NCBI GenBank assembly: GCA_021464525.1
Contig: JADRCO010000546.1
Coordinates: forward strand, 1-31,177
Reading direction: 5' to 3'
Origin: Rhizophagus sp. LPA8_4_AMF
Lineage: Eukaryota; Glomeromycota; Glomeromycetes; Glomerales; Glomeraceae
Length of the DNA: 31,177 nucleotides
Shown here piece after piece: positions 24,227 to 31,177 of this stretch. The notes beneath the pieces were generated by a model that was not told the DNA's origin, did not search any database, and saw only the letters and a program-made list of their open reading frames with translations. The position numbers and the translations under genes were made by a program. The stretch's first letter is position 1; each line of letters starts with the position of its first letter.

Positions 24227-24251
24227 CTTACCACTGTGGTACCACGGTAAG
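24227..24251. repeat. 25-bp imperfect palindrome centred on GGTACC
   Basis: CTTACCACTGTGGTACC continues into ACGGTAAG, giving a near-palindrome. The CTTACCG/CGGTAAG wording resembles the ends of the hairpin at 20619-20707, so the two may be related element ends. Confidence 0.45.
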
Positions 24252-24990
24252 CGCTGATTCTTACTGTTAAATAATAATAACTAATCAATATTGATTTCTA
24301 CACTTAGTTTTAATGGTAATTAACCAAATATGGTATTATCTAATTAACAACTGGTAATTTAGATTGGATTGTACGATTTAGATTGGAATGTTAGATTTGA
24401 TTAATCTGCAATGATGTGATTCAATAAATCAATGGACTTTAATCTCTTTTTTAATTATTATTATTTTTTTTTAATTAATAAAATAAATAAACAATTTTAT
24501 TTACTAAAGATTGATAAATATTATGTATTTTAATTTGTATTTACATAAACATATAATTAACATATATATTTTTTGATTATTAATTATTAGTCAGTTTTAT
24601 TAGACTTTACTAAACCAATTATCGAAGTTTAATCAAGATCAATTATCAAAATCAGTAAATTAATTTTTTATTAGTTCATTAAGCATTAAACATCAATTTC
24701 AGAAATGTACGTAAATATTGAATTTTGGTTACATAAATGGAAAAATTATTTATGATTTAATTCGATTTAATTCTTTATGTATACATGTTTTTTTGATAAT
24801 TATGTAAAAAAATTAGGTATTGAAATGAAATCCCACATATTAATTGCTATAGGTGATAGCGTTAATTTTGATGCAAAGTTCACAAAGTTTTATATACTTT
24901 CTGCCTTCAGAAAGTTATTTTGTATGCAGATTGTTATTAAATTAGAAAATATTAATGGCGCAACAGCAAGAAACCAACTTCCCCATTATC

Positions 24991-25428
24991 ACCGCAGAAA
25001 AATGTCACGTTCACGTGATTTTGATGCGATCATTTCTAATTATCAATAATGCGTCATTTTTCTTTCAATAAAATTTGTTTATAAAAAATAAATTTTCTTA
25101 TACAAGAATCAAAAAAATCAAAAAATTCAGCATATTTGTTAACATTCCATAATACGTTTAAATAATTCTTATATATTATTGAGAATTAATAATAATAATA
25201 GTAGTAAGAAATACTACCTCTCGCTTCCCCAATAGCACTTTCATATATATATTAAATAAAACATTATTCTTATTTACCCATAAAATGTAACATAATTATA
25301 AATTAATAATAAACGACATGGCGAACCATAAATAAATAAAATAGCGTACTTTTGGTGTTTTATCATGAGTATACACTTTTAGAAATGATCGGCACCAAAA
25401 TCACGTGAACGTGACATTTTCCTACGGT
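24991..25428. mobile_element. 438-bp MITE with ~48-bp terminal inverted repeats
   Basis: The left end (24991-25037) reads ACCGCAGAAAAATGTCACGT then TCACGTGATTTTGATG and CGATCATTTCT. The reverse complement of the right end (25381-25428) is ACCGTAGGAAAATGTCACGT then TCACGTGATTTTGGTG and CCGATCATTTCT. The interior has no transposase. The duplicated region at kinase 2 goes directly from GGCGCAGCAAGAAA to CTGATCAACCT (30314-30340), marking the empty site. A short AAACC repeat at 24971-24975 and 25429-25433 could be the target duplication. Superfamily not assigned. Confidence 0.8.
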
Positions 25429-25464
25429 AAACCTGATCAACCTAATACTGTGATACGAAATTAA

Positions 25465-25488
25465 TATAAAGTAACACCAATAACGCCA
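25465..25488 (+). promoter_or_regulatory. TATA-like core promoter of kinase 1
   Basis: TATAAAGTAACACCAATAAC begins 73 bases before the ATG. The matching block TATAAAGTAACGCAAATAAC lies 70 bases before the kinase 2 ATG, while the sequence around it has drifted. Conservation and position fit a core promoter. Confidence 0.45.
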
Positions 25489-25537
25489 ACTTTAATTTTT
25501 TTTTATTAAATAATTTGGTAAAAAAATAAAAAAAAAG

Positions 25538-27089
25538 ATGGATAAAGCAAATAAAACTCAAGTTCCTACTGAAACAGAACAGAATAATTTAAGAATCTTT
25601 GATAAAGTTTCTAATTTAATAAAAATTAGCCATAAAAATTGTTCTTATTGCAATAAACCATTTACTGAAGAATTATGGTGTAAAAAATGTGATCCTCGTC
25701 GCATAATTATGGGTTGGACCAGTGGAAATAATGACATTGATAAATTTATCAAAGATACAATTTATGATGCAAGAAAAGGCCCCTATGATGAATTTCTTGA
25801 ATGGGTGCCATTTGATAGATTTAATGATGTAGAACAAATTGGTGTAGGTGGATTTGCAAAAGTGTATTCTGCAATATGGATTGATGGTAAAGCAAATTAT
25901 ACTAGACAAGGTGATTTAAGTTGGAAAAAAAAAGAATCTCAACCTATCAAAGTTGCTTTGAAAAGATTAAATGGATCACAGAATATGTCATCTGAATACT
26001 TAAATGAGGTATGATTTGTATTAACTTACATATTTTACTTAATATTTAATTAATTAAATATTTTATTGTAAATAATAGCTTAAAATACATTGGAGTTTAT
26101 ATAAATCAACTCTTGGTATTTCATTAAAATTTTATGGAATGACCAAAGATCCTGAAACTGAAGAATTTATCATGATTTTACAATTTGCAAATGAAGGAAA
26201 TTTGAGAAGTGTTCTTTTACACAATTTCAATAACATTTTATGGAAAGAAAAGATATTATATTTAGATTGGTTAATATATGATCTTGCAAATCTACATAAA
26301 TTAGGATATTTCCATAAAGATTTTCATAGTGGTAATATATTACGAATAGATAATTCTCGAACTTCTATTTCAGACTTTGGATTATCTGGACCATCAAATA
26401 ACCAAAAATCAGATGATAAAATATGTGGTGTGCTTTCATATATTGCCCCAGAAGTTTTAAATGGAGAATCATATACATTATCTTCAGATATTTATAGTTT
26501 TGGTGTAATTATGACAGAAATATCATCTGGAAAACCACCATTTTATGACAAAAAACATGATTTAAGTCTAGCATTGGCCATATGTAATGGGCTCAGACCA
26601 GGATTTGGAAAAGGAACTCCTGAATTTTATAAGAAACTAGCTTATAAATGTATGAATGCTAATTCAAATCTAAGACCAACAGCCAGCGAATTGCGTAATA
26701 TAATTTATTTTTGGTTTAATTCTCTTTTTAACCCTAAAGAATATCAAGAAAAAGAATATTTTGGCTATAAAGGAAAAGAAATTAAGGCTATGTTTGAAGA
26801 AGCTGATAAAGAAATACCAAATATTTCAACCTCATATGAAAAAAATCCTGATGCTATATATACTAGTAGATTATTTACATTTAATAATTTAGCAAAACCC
26901 GTTAATTCATCTCTTATTACATCATACCTTGATGATGAAGAAAATAATAAAGGTATTATGGTATTATGTTTAATTTAACAATTATTTAATTCCATAATGG
27001 CTGATTTTATTTCTTTTATAGACTGTCAAGATTCTCAATTATTTGACTTAGAGGTTGCTAGCTCATTACAATTAAAAGGTAGAAAGTGA
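25538..27089 (+). CDS. TKL-type protein kinase of the Glomeromycotina-expanded family (kinase 1)
   Basis: Exons 25538-26008, 26079-26952 and 27022-27089 splice (GT-AG) to 1413 nt, 470 aa, in frame. The N-terminus has a ribbon C35-x2-C38-x9-C48-x2-C51, then GWTSGNNDIDKF and WVPFDRFNDVEQIGVGGFAK. Kinase motifs: glycine loop GVGGFAKV (102-109), VALKRL with K142, likely helix-C Glu 157, catalytic HKDFHSGNIL (H236, D238, N243; HKD instead of HRD), SDFGLSG (D256), SYIAPEVL, and SDIYSFGVIMTEI. All catalytic residues are present, so an active Ser/Thr (possibly dual-specificity) kinase is expected. No membrane segment is seen. The last exon encodes an acidic tail (CQDSQLFDLEVASSLQLKGRK-like), typical of these proteins. 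Substrate and pathway are unknown. Confidence 0.9.
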
Positions 27090-28209
27090 TAATGTAATTT
27101 GTAATACATAAATATATACTGTAAATATATTAATTTCATTTATTTATCCAGCTGAGGTTAGTAATGAATATGTTGAGTGACCATAAATTTACTTTGTGAC
27201 GTAACTTAGTTAAAAAGTTATTTGTATTTGTAATTACACAGTATGTAGTAGTGTTGGTCAACATTTCTGAAGACGGACGATAAAATTATGGATATTACAA
27301 TGCTCTTCAATTTGAGTTTAAAGCACTTGTTGAGAGGTTTTAATTTCTAATAATTTAACCGAATTTACTGTATATATTATTAGCGACAAGCCGACAAACA
27401 GTACGCCGACGAATGTTAAATTTGTTTTCTATTAGTATATGATGTTATATTTTATTATTTTTATTCAACATGATTAAATCAAATTAAATTATTTCTTAAA
27501 AAATACATAAATAAATACTTTTATTTATTTATTTAATCATAGTCAAAAAAATGGTTGCTGGATTTGTTGCCAGGTTACATATGTCTTAATTGATCCTTTA
27601 CGCCACTATCTTTTTTTTAATGAAAAGGTTGGAAATTTTTAACAGTTAAAATAAAAAAGGAGTTATTTTGAAAAAAATGTTACAAACGCCAAAATGACAT
27701 TAAAGGTTCATTTCTTGAATTATATTTTATTTAATAATAATGCTAAATACAATTTTTGTTTTTATTATATTTTAAGTCTAAGAATTATCAGTAATAAGCA
27801 AAAGGACATCTATGATTAAAGAAAGTTTAACCCTATTTCAAGTTATTGGGAAAGATGAACATCATGTGATTTTCCTATTGTTTTATCGAACAAACTTTGA
27901 TGTAAAATCTTATACATACAAAATATATTTTAAAGAATATTTTTTACAATAAATACCGTATATTATAATACCTAATAATTATGTTACATAAATATTATCA
28001 TTTTTTTGATTAACTACTACTTTCAATATATTATCAGTTGAAACATATATATATAGTATATATATAATCAGATAAACTACTAAAAATACGCAATATAAAC
28101 TCCTTATTTAAAAAAAAACCTGTTAAAAATACGCATTTTAAAATAGTCTGACTATGGCTAAAAAATCCTCAGATTGTACGTAAATCAATATCTAACCCGT
28201 GAAATTTCT
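27090..28209. other. AT-rich intergenic DNA between kinase genes
   Basis: No gene is seen. A TA-rich palindromic stretch occurs near 28047-28067 (ATATATATAGTATATATAT), and spaced GCCGAC words occur near 27388-27412 that weakly recall the fold-back units at 2611-2890. Confidence 0.45.
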
Positions 28210-29109
28210 CTATGAAGCAGTGTTCGGCAAATGACTTCGAAATGACAAATGATTCAAATGACAAGTCATTTGTCATTTGGAACTCATATGATTGGTCATT
28301 TAAGTCATTTGAAGAATATTAAATATTTTGAGAATTATTATTAATTATTTTGTTATTTTAAATTAAAGAAACAAAAATATTAAAACAAAATCTATTTAAT
28401 ATGTGTAATAAAAAAAAGTTTTAATAGTAGTGTAAGATTTTAGAATCACGTAATTTATTATTAATTTTTACAGGTTAAAAATAATTTTTATATATTATTT
28501 AAATCATAAACTCTATTCATAAATAATATTGCATTTATTTAGATCGTCTAATGATTTACTGGCAGGATTATTTCGCCTACAATTATTTTACCAATGATCA
28601 TTTCATCATACAGGGTTATTTCATCAATAGGTTTATTTTACTGACAAAATCTAAATAAAATGATTTGATTATTCTCATTTAATGTCCATTTTTCACATAT
28701 GAATTGCTATCTTTAACCATAAGATGACCATAAGCATACAATATATTTAATAAAATTCAATTAGTAATTAATAAATAATATATTATTATTTATTACTTTA
28801 GTAATTAGGGTTATGTTATTAGTTGTTAAAGCTGATTCTTAAATTACAATAAAAAAAATAAAAAAAGAAATAGTTTAGTAGAATAATTCTGTGGGTCATG
28901 ATTTTCGCGATTAGTACATATATTCTTTGTTTGTATATCACGTGATGCTATAGTTAAATTATCCAATAATATTTCTGTATTTTAATGACAAATGTCCAAA
29001 TGACAAATGATGCAAATGACAGTCAAATGACATCCAATCATTTGACCAAATGACTCCTAATCTGAAAAATGGTCAAATGACCAGATCATTTCCGAACACT
29101 TCTATGATG
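28210..29109. mobile_element. hAT-like non-autonomous transposon with 8-bp target duplication
   Basis: The left end CAGTGTTCGGCAAATGA (from 28218) is inverted at the right end as TCATTTCCGAACACT (to about 29100). The element body is 28218-29101. CTATGAAG (28210-28217) and CTATGATG (29102-29109) flank it as an 8-bp duplication with one change. CAGTG-type ends plus 8-bp duplications are hAT hallmarks. The subterminal 100 bp at each end is crowded with CAAATGA/TCATTTG words. There is no transposase frame, so it needs an enzyme in trans. It encloses sequence at about 28553-28650 resembling the fold-back units at 2611-2890. Confidence 0.8.
28553..28650. repeat. degenerate TTTCACCGACA-type units nested in the hAT element
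   Basis: Phrases such as GATCATTTCATCATACAGGG and TTATTTTACTGACA recall the TTTCACCGACAATCA units at 2611-2890, spaced similarly but heavily mutated. This could be a nested old fold-back insertion or a shared subterminal word. The evidence is weak. Confidence 0.3.
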
Positions 29110-30505
29110 GAGACGTAATAATGCACCTTACCCCTACGGCCCTACAAGTGCCCTACATAAATATTTCGGGGTCCTAGCTAAAATCGTATTTCATATTAAT
29201 AACTCCAATAATGCTTCATGCAATGCGATTTTTTAATATATACTTTTTAAATTTATATTATTCATAATGTTTCATATGTTAATTATCGCCTTTATTTATT
29301 TGATTTGCTCCCGATACCATATAAATTAAGACCTGATAAGAAAAGTTTAGTGAAAAAAATTTTACAATTAATTATAATATGCCGATGATTGCTCTTTTTG
29401 TTCTTGGTTTTATTTAGCAAATTATTATTAATCATATATTAATTATTTATTTTGTTTAAAATAACGGGTGATATTAGTAATAAAAATTGTGTTTAATACA
29501 ATTTCTAATGGGTCAGAAATTTCAAATTGATTTTATATAGTGTCTTAAAAAACTATCATTAATTAAAATTTTACCGATAATTATACGATTTTTCATATAG
29601 TCAGAAAGTAAAATTTTATCGTTATACATATCAAGTTTTTAACAATATAATGGTATATTGAATATTTGCATAGATCAGACTGTCTACAAGGTCTTTAAAT
29701 TATTTATTTGCTTTCCTAATTTCTTAATTACTTTACTGTATATACTAATTAGAAATTCTTACCAAAATCGATTATCGAAAGTTTGAACAAAATCAATTAT
29801 CTAATCAATGAATCAATTTTTTATTATGATGTGATAGAGATTTAAAGTAATATAGTCAAATTACGCTAAGTTGCATACATGTATAGTATTCTATATAAGT
29901 TTCTTTATATGAATTATTATTTTCTAGATTCAAAGTTTCTCTATTAAATATGCGAAAAAATTTTCCTTTATATGAATCTTATTTTTTTATTAAATCTTAT
30001 TAGCAACGATTTCCAACAAAATTTCGTATTTTTTTACACATACATTACATTAAACATTAAGTATCAATTTTAGAAAATGTACGTAAATATTGAATTTTGG
30101 CTACATTTCATAAATGGAAAAATTATTTAACTTGTTTTATGTATACATATTTTTTTTGATAATTATGTAAAAACAAATTAGGTATTGAAATCCCACATGT
30201 TAATTGCCATAGGTGATAGAGTTAATTTTGATGCACAAAGTTTTATATATTTTATGGCTTCAGAAAGTTATTTTGTATGCAGGTTGTTATTAAATTATTA
30301 GAAAATATTAATGGCGCAGCAAGAAATCATCTGATCAACCTAGTACGTATTACCATGACACCAAAATTCGAATTCTATTTTGGAATTTTAATTCCTTTTT
30401 TATCCTCATTGATTAGAAAAAAAAAAAAAATACAGTATAAAGTAACGCAAATAACGTCCAATAAACCCAACAAATTTTCAAACCCATTTCTACTATTCAT
30501 TCCTA
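29110..30505. other. intergenic DNA and duplicated upstream region of kinase 2
   Basis: 29110-29728 shows only A/T-rich sequence with no gene. From 29729 it aligns to the kinase 1 upstream DNA, interrupted by about 0.2 kb (29823-30046) that is absent from copy 1. The site where copy 1 carries the 438-bp element is uninterrupted here. Confidence 0.6.
30436..30456 (+). promoter_or_regulatory. TATA-like core promoter of kinase 2
   Basis: TATAAAGTAACGCAAATAAC lies 70 bases before the ATG and corresponds to the block before kinase 1. Its conservation between the duplicates supports a promoter role. Confidence 0.45.
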
Positions 30506-31177
30506 ATGCATAAACTTAAGAAACTCGAATCTTTATTTAATACATTAAATGACTCTAATAAAGATTCTAATTCAATAAACGCAACAATTATAAAAACAGA
30601 TGTAATAACAGAAAATCATCAATCATCAAACAAACAAGAACTTAATGAGGCTTCTTTAAATATTAGCCATAAAAATTGTTCTTATTGCAATAAAACATTT
30701 ATCGAAGAATTATGGTGTAAAAAATGTGATCCTTATCGCATGATTGAAGGTTGGACCAGCAGAAATAATGACATTGATAAATTTGTCAAAGATACAATTT
30801 ATGATGTAAGAAATGAAATTTACGGCTCGTATTATTTTAAATTTCTTGAATGGGTGCCATTTGATAGATTTAAGGATGTAGAACAAATTGGTGTGGGTGG
30901 ATTTGCAAAAGTGTATTCTGCAACATGGATTGATGGTAAAGCAGAATATACTAGACAAGATGATTTAAGTTGGAAAAAAAAAGAACCTCAACCTATCAAA
31001 GTTGCATTGAAAAGATTAAATGGATCACAGAATATGTCAGCTGAATATTTAAATGAGGTATGATTTGTATCAACTTTACATATTTTACTTAATTTTTAAA
31101 TAATTAAAAAATAAAAAATTTATTCGTCGCCTGGGGCGATAAATATTATACGTCGCCTTAATAAAATCACGTGATTT
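30506..31177 (+). CDS. TKL-type protein kinase, 5' part only (kinase 2)
   Basis: Exon 1 is 30506-31057 (184 codons), ending AAATGAG before GTATGATTTG exactly as in kinase 1; the rest is beyond the window. The first ~50 residues (Asn/Ser-rich, starting MHKLKKLESLFNTLND) differ from kinase 1. From SHKNCSYCNK onward the two are nearly the same: C-x2-C-x9-C-x2-C ribbon, GWTSRNNDIDKF, glycine loop GVGGFAKV and VALKRL. The catalytic loop would be in exon 2, outside the window, so activity cannot be judged. The first intron begins like that of kinase 1 but then diverges at an apparent insertion. Same expanded family; substrate unknown. Confidence 0.85.
31124..31177. mobile_element. probable insertion in intron 1 of kinase 2 (cut by window end)
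   Basis: Similarity to the kinase 1 intron stops near 31123. The following GC-richer CGTCGCCTGGGGCGAT, a second CGTCGCCTT, and the perfect 14-bp palindrome AAATCACGTGATTT (31164-31177) have no counterpart there. This suggests a mobile element or other insertion starting inside the intron. Its extent and identity cannot be seen. Confidence 0.45.

Larger units (their letters stand above)
18797..24603. other. long intergenic tract with small hairpin repeats
   Basis: The first ~650 bp is the copy B upstream region, similar to that of copy A. Beyond it I find no intact gene. Besides the repeats listed separately, it contains a 6-bp GGGGAT/ATCCCC stem near 19258-19277 and a CTTCCT/AGGAAG hairpin at 22183-22196. 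Short open frames such as the minus-strand one at 20087-20317 show no recognisable protein and are not called. Confidence 0.45.
24604..25537. other. kinase 1 upstream region, duplicated at 29729-30505
   Basis: From ACTTTACT at 24604 the sequence matches 29729 onward, with shared stretches such as ATGTACGTAAATATTGAATT and TTTTGTATGCAG. This shows that about 0.8 kb of 5' DNA was duplicated with the kinase gene. Small indels (for example GAAATGAAATCCC against GAAATCCC) break any reading frame, so it is non-coding. Copy 1 carries the inverted-repeat element at 24991-25428. Copy 2 carries about 0.2 kb of extra DNA near 29823-30046. Confidence 0.7.

Noticed and set aside
24777..25049. 90-codon plus-strand frame upstream of kinase 1
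   Set aside because: The duplicated region at kinase 2 has indels that are not multiples of three, and the frame runs into the inverted-repeat element; not coding.
30277..30513. 78-codon plus-strand frame just before kinase 2
   Set aside because: Overlaps the promoter-like block and is not conserved in the kinase 1 copy.
1..31177. tRNA, rRNA or CRISPR features
   Set aside because: I found no tRNA-like B-box with a foldable cloverleaf, no rRNA-like stretch and no regularly spaced repeat array; CRISPR is also not expected in a fungal genome.

Overview
The window is very AT-rich eukaryotic DNA with genes split by short GT-AG introns (about 70-160 bp). The best fit is an arbuscular mycorrhizal fungus of the Glomeromycotina, in the style of Rhizophagus. 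Two things point there: the base composition, and a pair of tyrosine-kinase-like (TKL) protein kinases with the N-terminal C-x2-C-x9-C-x2-C ribbon and the 'W-T-S-x-N-x-D-I-D-K-F' segment typical of the hugely expanded kinase family of these fungi. This assignment is inference from recognised families, not a database match.

Layout: (1) 1-3100 is repeat-rich and gene-poor. It holds decayed coding scraps (744-956, 1026-1312, 1827-1999), an inverted-repeat cluster (1984-2090) and a fold-back element whose core is degenerate telomere-like repeat (2611-2890). (2) 3158-18796 carries two head-to-tail genes on the minus strand for a ZNFX1/NFX1-type zinc-finger SF1 RNA helicase. Copy B (10955-18796, 11 exons, 2311 codons plus stop, in frame throughout by my splicing) is complete. 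It has an RGG-rich N-terminus, helicase core, NFX1-type Cys/His repeats, a RING-like C-G-H/C-P-x-C segment and a C-terminal RZ-type zinc finger. Copy A (3158-8689, 7 exons, 1685 codons plus stop) has the same N-terminal two thirds but stops where the duplication ends, inside the NFX1 repeats, so it lacks the RING-like and RZ parts. (3) 18797-24600 is a long intergenic tract of AT-rich DNA with several hairpin-type repeats and at least one possible exon remnant. (4) 24604-31177 carries a second duplication: two plus-strand TKL kinase genes (25538-27089 complete; 30506 to the window end, partial) with about 0.8 kb of shared upstream DNA. A 438-bp terminal-inverted-repeat element sits upstream of the first kinase only; the second kinase shows the empty site. 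An 884-bp hAT-like non-autonomous element with an 8-bp target duplication lies between them.

How it fits together: the two helicase paralogs share exon structure and upstream blocks, and two internal patches are (nearly) identical against a background of clear divergence, which suggests gene conversion. ZNFX1-family helicases act in RNA silencing and antiviral RNA sensing in animals and nematodes, and the related Hrr1 acts in heterochromatin RNAi in fission yeast. A full-length copy next to a copy without its ubiquitin-ligase-like C-terminus is the most interesting system here. The kinases appear to be ordinary members of an expanding family, but their promoters have been reshaped by mobile elements, several of which carry the palindrome TCACGTGA.
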